Shown here: positions 9,257 through 17,749 of the stretch, piece after piece | Layout: the number at the start of each line of letters is the position of its first letter | How positions within the stretch are numbered: position 1 is the stretch's first letter | NCBI GenBank assembly: GCA_002751075.1 | Contig: NAOQ01000072.1 | Location: forward strand, 156,297-174,045 | DNA: 17,749 bases | Direction: 5' to 3' | DNA from: Ichthyophonus hoferi | Taxonomy: Eukaryota > Opisthokonta > Ichthyosporea > Ichthyophonida > Ichthyophonidae | The notes under the pieces: model-generated | Told to the model about the DNA's origin: nothing | The model's database searches: none | Seen by the model: the letters and a program-made list of their open reading frames with translations, nothing else | Position numbers and translations under genes: made by a program

Positions 9257-12200
9257 ATGCATCTTTTTTTTCTTTCTCAGGCATTTTTTGCCGCTCTGAT
9301 TGGTACGGCACTTTCCTCCTTCGGGCCATATATAGATGTTTTGCTGTGTTCATTAAAATTCTAAGACACTATTTTTTTGGATTCAACTTGGCTTTATGTT
9401 GGCTTAAATATATAATTCTATTAAGTGTTATGATTATACCAACACTCTTTAACTTTGGTATGCAGGACTGTGCGCAGCTGATTCTGTCTGCTATTTTGTG
9501 GATACATCATGCCCAGCAGATAAGGGGTTTTGCACTGACATTACACCCAACAATGGAGAGTGTGTCCCAATACCCATAGCTACTGGAAGCTATGCCATTC
9601 TCACTAAGGTGATAGTTTAAACGTTTAAAATAGGCGGATCGACAATAATGCATATGCATAATGCTGGGTTAAAAAATTCCATATAATAGATTAGATGGTC
9701 TCCATGCTATCTAGTATTATTTTTTGTACATCGCGGCAGCAGTTGTTTAAACAAAGGACTATAATATATATAGGTTTTAACTTGTTTTGCATTTAATCTT
9801 AGTACTGGAATCATTCCAACCTGTGCTGTAAACACCTATATTTTACGCTATCAATTTCCTTCATTTTATTTTCGTCTTTAAGAGGCTAGACTGTTCTATG
9901 ATAATATTGCTTTAGGTATGCTTATTCTATTGTTGAAGATTATAGAATGAGATGTGGAGAAATGAAAAACAAATATTGGATAGGAGAAACACCACTACAT
10001 AAACATGTTTACCATGTGAACCTATCAGCACCTTCGTCACTTCCCCACTTAATTCTAAAATTTAAATATAAATTTATTTGTTTTTGAGTATACATTCATT
10101 TACAAAACAAAATATTTTAAGAAGTTTAGATGGTAAATAGCAATCCTACACATTTATATGCATATGCGGTCACAAAAAATATATAGCTCTGTAATAATCT
10201 GGAATGGCTTTGAAGTGTATACACGTATATCTTTCATATTTTCAGAAAAAATAAGTATTATATTTGTAGCATTTAAAATACATCTGATTTACACGCATTA
10301 AATACTAAAACCCATAATAAACTCAAGATGAACATTGGAATTGCATATCCTTACTCCTCTACCTCTCCTCTTCTCGTACCTATATCAATAGGAAGGAGAA
10401 GAGTATACCAGCAAGGTTTACACATCTGACAAGTGTGATGGTCCTGAACAATTGTCCGTTAGCGCTAACGAGGCTATTTGCACAACATTGGATGTACCCA
10501 TATTGGGATCAATATATTTGAAATTTTCGTCAAGCAATAATACAAGTAAGTCTGAATGTTCTTTTTTTTTTTTTGGGCCTGAAAGTTTTAAACATGAACA
10601 TGCATATATCCTGGCACACATAAGCAAACATTCAAATGTATGCAATAATATATATAATGACGAAGCATGGAGGGAGGTACATATCAATGTATATAATCAT
10701 TACAATCTATTATCTTTATTAAAACACACTATTTTATTTAAATCGAAGCGTGGATATCAATCAGAACTTCTATATTACCTACAAAGTCTTTATTATACAA
10801 ATGTTACAGTGCAGATGTATGTTAAATATTTAAGGTTTTCACATTTTTAAGGTTGGAATAGTTATAATAATTAATGCATAAATAATATTAGTTTTTATTG
10901 ATACAATAATATGGGAGAAATACTCCTGCCTCCATTGTTATAAATTCCGTCTGTGTATTAAGAAACTCCCAGTAAAATTTGACAAATGCACTTAGCGTTA
11001 TTCTACCCTCAATGAGAAGACATCTACACTTTAATTTGTTAAATATATATATGGTATTTGCGTTGTAAATCTCTAACATTATTGATTATTTGTAATTTAA
11101 TTTATGCTTTATGCTATTAATCTATGGTTGAGCTACGCAATCACTACTTTTCTAGCTAAGCAGAAATAAACCAACACAAATGCAATTGGTTACATAAGCC
11201 TAAAATCATATATAAGGTTACTGATATTGTAAATCCATCCATATTGCTTTGGCAATAAAGAAGTGTTGCAATTACGGAATAACATAAATAGTAGATATTA
11301 TTTTTAAAATGTACCTTTGTTAAAATACGTCAGAACACACTACCTTTATGCCTATAAACTTCTTTACGCATATATATGCATTTGAATTAAATAGAGAGAT
11401 TGCATAGATTAGCTAGATTTATTTTAGCCTGCGTAGTAATTATCTCACCCATGTTCAGGGTGACACCCGACTATTATAAACAAAATATTTAGGAGAAAAC
11501 ATGCACAACCTTGATTCAATATTATTACAGAATCAGGTGTCCCCAATCGGTCTCAGGCAGAACTTTTTTACATTTTCAAAATATTTTAAACCCATCATTA
11601 ATTACTTAATTAATCATAACAGTTGCTTTTCTTATGTTGTATATGTATATATAGCTATATTTGATAGTTTATTCCAACATATGTTTAATTATGATATCAT
11701 ATTTAATTTAGTAAAATAATGATACAGCAAAATGTCTATAAAGTAGTAAAAAAACAAAAACCTAATGACCAACCCAAAGCAGTTAATAATGGTATGTATG
11801 ATTACAGTGAGGTTTGTGTGTATAAAACACAATGACTTAAATAACAAAGCATAGGTGTGTCTGCCACTATTTCTTCAACATCTTCTGTTGAATCAACGGA
11901 AATTAGCAGTAGTACAACATCTGAGAATACTACATCTAGTACTTCTCTTTTGTCGACTCCTTTGACGTCAAGTATCACGTCTACAACGTCCACCACTGAT
12001 TCTGCAACATCTTCTGCTGAATCAACGGAAACCAGCAGTAGTACAACATCTGAGAGTGCTACATCTAGCACTTCTCTTTTGTCGACTCCTTCCACATCAA
12101 GTATTACATCTACAACGTCCACCACTGATTCTGCAACATCTTCTGCCGATTCAACGGAAACCAGCAGTAGTACAATATCTGAGAGTGCTACATCTAGCAC

Positions 12201-12480
12201 TTCTCTTTTGTCGACTCCCTCCACATCAAGCATCACGTCTACAACGTCCACCACTGATTCTGCAACATCTTCTGCCGATTCGACAGAAGCCAGCAGTAGT
12301 ACAACATCTGACAGTACTACATCTAATACATCTATTTCGACCACTATGGCAGAAGATGATGCAAGGAGGTCTACCACTGCCGCTAGCACTAAGACGCATG
12401 GCGGTGTTGGTAAAAACAATCCTATCATAGCTCTATTTGGAGCTGTTATGATAGTCTTATATGTATTGGCGATATATTAA
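9257..12480 (+). CDS. Secreted six-cysteine, Ser/Thr-rich protein with GPI-type tail, four exons
   Basis: Exons 9257-9302, 9466-9608, 10392-10545 and 11855-12480 give 969 nt, 322 aa; all junction phases agree (1, 0, 1). Exon 1 starts MHLFFLSQAFFAALIG, a clear signal peptide continuing LCAA, with likely cleavage before DSVCYF. Residues about 21-114 hold six cysteines (C-x6-C-x6-C-x9-C, then C-x14-C) and end KFSSSNNT. From about residue 115 the chain is almost only Ser, Thr, Ala, Glu and Asp in 43-residue repeats, a probable O-glycosylated stalk. The last 18 residues (from NPIIALFGAV to AIY) are hydrophobic with no charge after them, preceded by a small-residue stretch, as in GPI-attachment signals; a single membrane span is the alternative. 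It is likely displayed on the cell surface or wall. I do not recognise the cysteine domain and assign no function. The donors GTACGG and GTGATA are non-optimal, so exon ends 1 and 2 are slightly less certain. Confidence 0.78.
9609..10391 (+). other. Intron 2 of the secreted-protein gene
   Basis: 783 bp, GTGATA to ATCAATAG, phase 0. A pronounced pyrimidine tract (TTACTCCTCTACCTCTCCTC from 10351) lies just before the acceptor. Nothing else is recognised inside. Confidence 0.65.
10546..11854 (+). other. Intron 3 of the secreted-protein gene, carrying a dispersed-repeat copy
   Basis: 1309 bp, GTAAGT to GCATAG, phase 1; the split codon A+GT makes Ser. A T14 run sits near its start (10561). Positions 11430-11590 match a repeat found again in the intron of the gene at the right end. 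Open frames at 10452-10850 and 11501-11719 are chance. Confidence 0.7.
11430..11590 (+). repeat. Dispersed repeat, copy A
   Basis: It aligns with 16218-16375 over about 160 bp. Shared blocks in order are TAGTAAT(T)ATCTCA, ATGTT, the ACTATT region, AAAACAT-like sequence, an AGAATCA block and CCCCAATC followed by GTCTC or GTTTC. Divergence is about 30 percent by eye. The source is unknown; it could be a solo LTR or SINE piece. Confidence 0.55.
11878..12345 (+). repeat. 129-bp in-frame tandem repeat inside the last exon
   Basis: About 3.6 copies starting at 11878, 12007, 12136 and 12265. The period is exactly 129 bp, so 43 codons, and copy number can change without shifting frame. Copies 2 to 4 are closest to each other; copy 1 is the most diverged. 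Each unit runs from ACATCTTCTG to the CCACTGATTCTGCA segment and encodes motifs such as STETSSSTTSES and TSITSTTSTTDSATSSA-like stretches. Confidence 0.92.
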
Positions 12481-12504
12481 AAACCCTTGGTGGGATTTTA
12501 GATC

Positions 12505-12510
12505 AATAAA
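12505..12510 (+). terminator. Poly(A) signal AATAAA of the secreted-protein gene
   Basis: AATAAA lies 25 nt after the TAA stop at 12478-12480 and is followed by T-rich sequence. This is the canonical hexamer at a usual distance for a short 3' UTR. Confidence 0.6.
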
Positions 12511-12813
12511 TAAGGAAGTGCTAGATTTGTTTTGGAAACAATTTTTACAATATTAAAAAAAAACAAATGTGATAAGGCAAATATAATATACGCTAAACTA
12601 CATGAAATTGTATTTATTGGTACAGTGTACATTTTATATGCCAACGTAATTCTGCCCTGCAATATTTGCTATCTCCGTACTAACAACTTTATACCTTGAT
12701 AAATTTTGGTCAAGGTCTTATATGGTCAATTAGATTTAGCACACCCGGCTAGCAGAATATAACAATTAGACATATTGTTAATTTTAACCTGTGGTCTAGC
12801 AATTATGTTACAA

Positions 12814-12869
12814 TGCTGTAGTTATTATCTCACATGTTATGTATGTCAGTCACTATTGCAATGAAATAT
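12814..12869 (+). repeat. Dispersed repeat, short copy C
   Basis: It shares TAGTTATTATCTCA (12819-12832) and the following ATGTT...GTCAGTCACTATTG block with copies A and B. Similarity is lost after about 55 bp. Confidence 0.4.
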
Positions 12870-12989
12870 ACATTGAGTGAGATGGATCAAATTATGCAAA
12901 AAACAAGAGTATACAATGTAATGTACTGCTCACAAATGAAATTGTATCATGAGGCTTGGAAAGTTTTTAAAAGCAATAGTTTCAGACAG

Positions 12990-13009
12990 ATATATATATA
13001 TATATATAT
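12990..13009. repeat. TA dinucleotide run
   Basis: Ten uninterrupted AT/TA units form a simple microsatellite. Confidence 0.9.
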
Positions 13010-13132
13010 TATAAAATATTAACTGCTAGGATAATCATTATATTTTTATTATTATCTACACGTATTTGAAAAGCTAAATTAATATACACATACATATACA
13101 TCTATTTTTTTTATATATTATACATATAACTT

Positions 13133-13181
13133 CAATAAAATTATGCTATAGTAGCATTCTAATAAAAATAGAATTTTATTG
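13133..13181. repeat. Bulged inverted repeat (hairpin)
   Basis: CAATAAAATT (13133-13142) pairs with AATTTTATTG (13172-13181), and the inner ATGCTA (13143-13148) pairs with TAGCAT (13152-13157) over a 3-nt loop; a 14-nt bulge lies on the right arm. AATAAA is thus present on both strands, so it could act as a two-way poly(A) region or be a relic of a small inverted-repeat element. Confidence 0.6.
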
Positions 13182-13926
13182 ATTGAGTTCTTATATATAT
13201 AAGACATTATATAATACTATTTGACCTTTCAGAATCTCTATTATGATTAAAGGCTTGGACCAATTTATTTTTTCCAGTAGAAATTGTCACAACGGTATAG
13301 TTATTCACGCTGTTCTATTAAACTATAAAATTATCGAGATTGAGATAAGATTAGCGATAGTAATTAGCTGAAACTTCCTGCCTTGCGTCGCATATCCAAA
13401 TATAAAAGACCATGAGAAGAATTAATGGTGACCTAAGAATCTATAATCTAATTTGGATTAGTTCTGATGCCCAGCTTTGGGTTAAACCAATATACAGGTT
13501 GGGGTAAATGTTAATGATAACTCTTTTAGCGTTACAATTAATTATCAAGACAATAAATAAAGGAAAGCTAGCCAAGAAAGAGCAGCTAGAATAATTAAAT
13601 AAAGTAAGTCTAGTTAAAAATTATAATGAATCCCAGTCTAAGGATTCCAACAAAAATTGTTATCAGATATATCAGGGCAATAACACTTTCTACAGTTATT
13701 GCATACTGTTCTTGTCATTGTCACCGCTTACATCATTCATGCAATACATTTATTTTTGGTTGATATGCTCTTTTACAACTCGCATAAAAACAGTAAGTTA
13801 TGTAGACAGACACTATATGATATTTTGTTTTAGTAGGCCGATTCTAAATTTTCAAATACTATAGTAGGCTTATTGCGTTAAATTTTATATAGTTTTGAGT
13901 ACTTGGATAGTGTAGTGAACTAACTA

Positions 13927-14215
13927 AAATTTGTTAACCTGATGATGTACGCGGATGATACTAATGATAATTAAACAACTTTGCAAAATCATTGCGCTTC
14001 AATGACCGAACTTTATTTGTCAAAACTGTTGCTCAATAATGTTGATTTAGCGCTCTGATAGGCTTACAATATCTAAATGTGGATTGGCCAATTTTATTCT
14101 GTCCAATAAAAGGCCTCGCTGATTCCCATAGTTGGATATCATACATACAGAATGCTGTCTGAGCCGTGGGCCTTATTTCACTCCCATGTACGTAAATAAC
14201 CTGGCGCTTTTGTAG
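13927..14215 (+). pseudogene. Degraded LINE reverse-transcriptase fragment
   Basis: One plus frame reads LMMYADDTN at 13939-13965, the catalytic YADD box of non-LTR reverse transcriptases with its usual hydrophobic lead and following Thr. About 60 codons later the same frame reads IPIVGYHTYRML, which resembles the IP...YKYLG segment that follows YADD in LINE proteins. The frame has several stops (after TND, in the LAL..AYN region and beyond) and no intact domain on either side. It is an old 5'-truncated and decayed copy, possibly ending in the A-rich stretch near 14217-14235. A domain search would be needed to name the clade. Confidence 0.5.
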
Positions 14216-14607
14216 AAGAAAATAAAATAAAAAATATACAATTAGAATTTATTATATGAAAATTGGTTTTACAGAATAATGCTACTATTAATATTATAGA
14301 TAAGCTAGTAATACCTCAAGAATAACAAGTTGTACAATCTTGATCAACCTGGGAATAAATCTTCAAACACACCAATCATATAGCGTCACGGTTTTTTGTA
14401 CACAATGCCACCCACTGCAATCGATATAATTTCATGCAACATACAACCAACCACATTATTAATGAAAATATATTGTGTTTAATGGTTGGTTTTTTTATTA
14501 ATTTTTATATATATTATACTTGATGAATAATTTAATCACGGCGCTTTGCAACGTTGTTCAAATGATTACTCTGATTATCTTATTTTTCGGCATGAGGTGG
14601 AAATGAT

Positions 14608-14615
14608 TATAAATA
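14608..14615 (+). promoter_or_regulatory. TATA-like element upstream of the membrane-protein gene
   Basis: TATAAATA lies about 163 bp before the ATG at 14778, with a second TATATAAA at 14625. A TTCCTCTAG at 14736-14744 resembles a splice acceptor, so a 5'-UTR intron is possible and would move the true promoter upstream. Confidence 0.3.
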
Positions 14616-14777
14616 TATTTACATATATAAACATTACACTTAAACTATTGTAAAGAATCATTTCAGTTCTCTTACATCAATGAACCATACAGTCTCTATT
14701 TACTTCCAACTTTGTATCTCAATATTACTCATTTATTCCTCTAGGCTGAAAGGCTAACACATCAACAACAAAACGAA

Positions 14778-17026
14778 ATGTCATTCAATCGGTTCTTATT
14801 TGGTCCTCTGGCCCGAGCATATAGCCGTCATGGCCTTCAATTGCAACGTAGAATAAGTAATATGGGACTGACATCTATACGCATGACTCCCACAAAATTT
14901 ACCACAGTCGCCGTGCGTATGATTCTGATATGCATGTGTTTATATGCATTAACTAATATGCTTTTTTGGGATGGCTCAACATCAAAGAATAGAGTAAATC
15001 AAATAAACGTTCTACGTACATTATGGCATAAAAAAGGATCACCAGTTCTTCTATATCAGAACAATCTTGAAAAAAAAAATACAAATATTATATATGGAAG
15101 AACGGGAAATCTGGATAATAATAAGAAGCTAAATACTAACATTAATATACATGAGCAGGATAATATTGTCGCCCCATTCGACCAACAACATCAAATATCC
15201 TCAGATAAAGAAAAAGAAAATGATCAAAATATAGTACTAAAAAGTATATTTAAAAATCCCAATACATACGAACATGATCAGTCAGCCGGTCAAGGGTTAG
15301 ATTTAGCATTGGAAGGGGAAACTAAAATTAACAAAGATGGATCATTGGATGGAATTATAGCTGAAGATGTTATTAAGAATGGGGAATATGCAGCCACAAA
15401 GGAAATGATAGAGAAAGATATGGTATCTTTCCCAGCAACTCAAGATGATAAGGATATGAATGACAATGATAATATTGATAAAGATTATATTGAAGATTTC
15501 ACACAGAACAACCAAAGCGAAAACAATGTTGTTCTAGTGCATGAACACTTGGTTAATATGGGTGTAGTGGGTATACGTAATCAGAAGGGTCCTGATAATA
15601 GACAACGTACTAATAAACCGTTAGAGAAAGCAACAGGAGGTAAAGAGACTAGAAAACGTACAAATTATAATCACGGGAGGGTAGATTATATAGGGTCACA
15701 TAGATTCACTAAAGGTATGCTTCATAAAAAGGTGGAACATCCTTTTACTAAATCAACACTTAGAAATAAAGTGTGGTTAAAGAATATTTTACATAAGGCA
15801 AAGCTTATTCCTGCAAAGCCTATTCTCCCAGTACCTTCTCTTGAAGAAAGAATAAAACAACTTAGGTTAAAACTATTAAGTCATAGAAAAAAGGAATCGA
15901 TAGATACTACTACACATAATATTATCCAACCACATGGTCCACAATATCTATTAATGCGAGCTATTGGAAACGATCTTCCTCCTCGTCATAAAATTGGCCA
16001 ATCATATGAAAATGTTAAATTTATTTTGGATAATGAACCAATACTGGAAGGCGTGGAGAAGAGATGGCTGATTAATAGAATAGTTAATCAGACAGAGGAA
16101 CAACGAATTATTAGTTTGCTAGATAATTACAATCAGGTGAGTCAGCTGTGCAGTCATTATCTTTTTCTGTTTAGTCATTATCTCATTGTGACGTAGTTAT
16201 TATTGCCGTTTTCACTCTGCCTAGTAATATCTCAATTATGTTTATGTTTAGGAAGGCAGTCAACTATTGTATGCAAAACATTTATGATAAAACCTATATA
16301 TCCTTTATTTAATATCATTGTAGAATCAACACTCCCCAATCTGTTTCATAAAAAACCTTCTTATATCTTTTAAATATGGCATTTTATATAAAAAAACACT
16401 TCAGACCCCAGAATTAATTAATTAGATAATTATAGCTATATAGTTAGTTAGGGTTAGCCTTAAAAAATTGAATTTGAATTTTACTTAAAAACCCAAAGAA
16501 CATATATAAGGTTTTATCATATCCACTTGGTGTTATTTTGTTTTTAAATGGAATAAATCATATTACTTCATATACATATGTATCTTTTTAAATTATATTA
16601 TATTAACATATACGTCTGTAGTTTTAGCAAAGGGCATTCAAATCTCTCTTATCTATGTGCTAATATAACTCTTGTATAAGCTAATCTATCCTATATTGCC
16701 ATATTAAATGATAATTATTATTTATATTACTTTAAAACATGTCATATTTCATCATTGGTACATCTATTTAACATAATACAACACTATATCTTTATTAAAC
16801 AATCTTAATAGAAAATATCAATTGGTTTATTAAATTTAAATACTAATTACACCTTTTTGCTACAGACCTACTCAATTATAAAATTAAATTTAACGGAGTA
16901 TTTCAATTGCACTGTACGCTATGAACCCTTCCCATCTCCTGATATTATAAGATCAAAGTATTATCGTAATGCCGATCAAAAAACCAAAGCACTTATACTA
17001 GATGAAATGCATCATCATAAAATCCT
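14778..17026 (+). CDS. Type II membrane protein with RAIGNDLPPRH-type domain, glycosyltransferase-like (partial, runs off right)
   Basis: Exons 14778-16136 (453 codons) and 16866-17026 (53 codons plus two bases) are visible, with more beyond the window. The first intron runs GTGAGT to GCTACAG, phase 0, with a perfect TACTAAT branch site at 16841-16847; the second donor is GTAAGT, phase 2. Residues 1-43 are basic, about 44-64 form one membrane span (VAVRMILICMCLYALTNMLF), and 65-389 are an Asn/Asp/Lys-rich stem with a basic repeat (FTKGMLHKKV 310-319, FTKSTLRNKV 323-332). The conserved domain starts YLLMRAIGNDLPPRHKIGQS at 390, continues KRWLINRIVNQTEE, and in exon 2 FPSPDIIRSKYYRNADQKTK. From memory, fungal and bacterial proteins share this block and continue with a YVMNNNGARN-like motif, expected in the next exon. 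A Golgi glycan-modifying enzyme is plausible, but the reaction is not known to me. Confidence 0.75.
16137..16865 (+). other. Intron 1 of the membrane-protein gene, carrying a dispersed-repeat copy
   Basis: 729 bp with good donor, branch site and acceptor. Reading on from exon 1 gives only 19 further codons before a stop at 16194-16196. AGTCATTATCT occurs twice just after the donor (16152 and 16173), and copy B of the dispersed repeat follows. Confidence 0.85.
16218..16375 (+). repeat. Dispersed repeat, copy B
   Basis: Partner of 11430-11590, in the same orientation relative to its host gene, with one short insertion after the ATGTTTA block. It starts about 80 bp downstream of the exon 1 donor. 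Confidence 0.55.
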
Positions 17027-17749
17027 GTAAGTAATTAAGCTTAATTAGATTGTTAATTAATTAATTAACGCAGTGTATTTTAAAATAGTTTTAAGTGATT
17101 TAAGCTGCTTTGAAATGCTATTAAAGAAGAAAAAATATATATCTTAAATTGAATGGCTATGTAAAATTGAAGATGATATTTGAAAGGACAAATTTTGAAA
17201 ACAATTAAAATTTAATATATATTTTAAATGGAAATTTCAGAGTTCAAATTGTTAAGTATGTATATATATGTATATGTTAATGTGTATATATGTTATTGTA
17301 TATAGGTATTGATGTAATGTCTATAGCATTTAAATTTTGTTAAGCTATTTTAATTGGTACATGCAAATAAATATATCTTTGAATTGTTTTACAGTATTAT
17401 TTTAAATATATATTTGATTAGGTTAATTTGAACTATATATGGCATATATGGTTATGTAGAAGGCCAATTGAAAGTGAATAGGAGGCATAACAATAGTATA
17501 AATATATATAAATGTAAATATAAATATATGGCCAATAATATGTATATATATAATAGATTTCCTCTGCGTTTAAAAACCAAAGTTTTACTTGGATGTGTTA
17601 CAAATTCATTATTGGTTTATTTATATATTTACATATTGAACAAGAAGATTAAAAAAAAAACAAAAAAACAAATTATGAGGTATTGATTGGATAAAGACTG
17701 GATTATAAAAAGATAGATATTTTAAAAAAGATGACAATAAAACAACCTA
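17027..17749 (+). other. Start of intron 2 of the membrane-protein gene, to the window edge
   Basis: It opens GTAAGT at 17027. The remaining 720 bp is very AT-rich and contains no segment resembling the expected continuation of the domain, so the acceptor lies outside the window. The 72-codon frame at 17468-17686 is Lys/Asn/Tyr-rich AT sequence and is not called. Confidence 0.65.

Larger units (their letters stand above)
12481..14777. other. Gene-poor intergenic stretch with repeats and LINE debris
   Basis: 2.3 kb between two plus-strand genes. It contains a dispersed-repeat fragment at 12814-12869, a TA run at 12990-13009, a bulged hairpin at 13133-13181, a LINE reverse-transcriptase fragment at about 13927-14215 and a TATAAATA at 14608-14615. 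The 62-codon frame at 12834-13022 overlaps the repeat fragment and TA run and is not supported as a gene. Confidence 0.6.

Noticed and set aside
9211-9579. 122-codon plus-strand frame around the first exons of the secreted-protein gene
   Set aside because: No ATG at its start, and it overlaps exons 1 and 2 in a different frame. The signal-peptide frame from 9257 and the cysteine-rich frame from 9466 fit much better.
11530-11590. Possible exon after ATTACAG in intron 3 of the secreted-protein gene
   Set aside because: It fits phase 1 but reaches a stop within about 20 codons, finds no donor, and belongs to repeat copy A, which also occurs at 16218-16375. The acceptor at 11854 joins the stalk exon perfectly.
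11802-12428. 208-codon open frame on the minus strand across the Ser/Thr repeat
   Set aside because: It is the antisense shadow of the in-frame 129-bp array; because the period is a multiple of three, a stop-free frame in one unit stays open in all. The sense frame joins a signal peptide and cysteine exons by matching phases.
12056-12430. 124-codon plus-strand frame in a second reading frame of the repeat
   Set aside because: Same cause: repeated units without stops in that frame. It lacks any splice or start support.
12834-13022. 62-codon frame downstream of the secreted-protein gene
   Set aside because: It overlaps repeat copy C and the TA run, its end codes for alternating Ile-Tyr from the TA tract, and no family resemblance is seen.
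1-17749. A new multi-gene system or cluster
   Set aside because: The genes have unrelated apparent roles, large spacers and independent promoters; nothing in their order suggests joint function.

Overview
The window looks like nuclear DNA from an AT-rich eukaryote with intron-bearing genes. An early-diverging (zygomycete-grade) fungus is my best guess, by inference only. Three things point there: a TTC33-type TPR gene shared by animals and some fungi; a secreted Ser/Thr-rich protein with a GPI-type tail, in the style of fungal surface proteins; and a membrane-anchored gene whose conserved block I recall, unchecked, from fungal and bacterial proteins. Introns run from 163 to about 1450 bp, start GT[A/G] and end AG, and where both ends are visible the reading phases agree.

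Layout. Positions 1-176 are a degenerate AGGAT pentanucleotide array. At 534-643 on the minus strand lies the first coding exon of an unrecognised gene that continues out of the left edge. At 1718-3056 is an old, non-coding LTR-retrotransposon fossil: two LTRs, a primer-binding site matching initiator-Met tRNA, and a purine tract. At 3219-7370 (minus) is a five-exon TTC33-like gene, 270 aa. At 7371-9256 is a divergent intergenic region with TATA, CCAAT and CACGTG motifs. At 9257-12480 (plus) is a four-exon gene, 322 aa, for a secreted protein: signal peptide, six-cysteine domain, Ser/Thr stalk built from 43-residue repeats, hydrophobic tail. At 12481-14777 is a gene-poor stretch with a dispersed-repeat copy, a hairpin, a TA run and a degraded LINE reverse-transcriptase fragment carrying YADD. 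At 14778-17026 (plus) are the first two exons of a type II membrane protein with a long low-complexity stem and a conserved RAIGNDLPPRH-type domain; the gene runs off the right edge inside an intron.

The genes do not form an operon or an evident cluster. Two products (the Ser/Thr-rich protein and the membrane-anchored one) probably belong to the secretory pathway or cell surface, and the TTC33-like protein is probably an intracellular scaffold. I see no CRISPR, rRNA, convincing tRNA or anything requiring a new system. The most useful content is the exon reconstruction of three split genes that single-ORF searches would miss, plus the intragenic 129-bp repeat array and a repeat family shared between introns.
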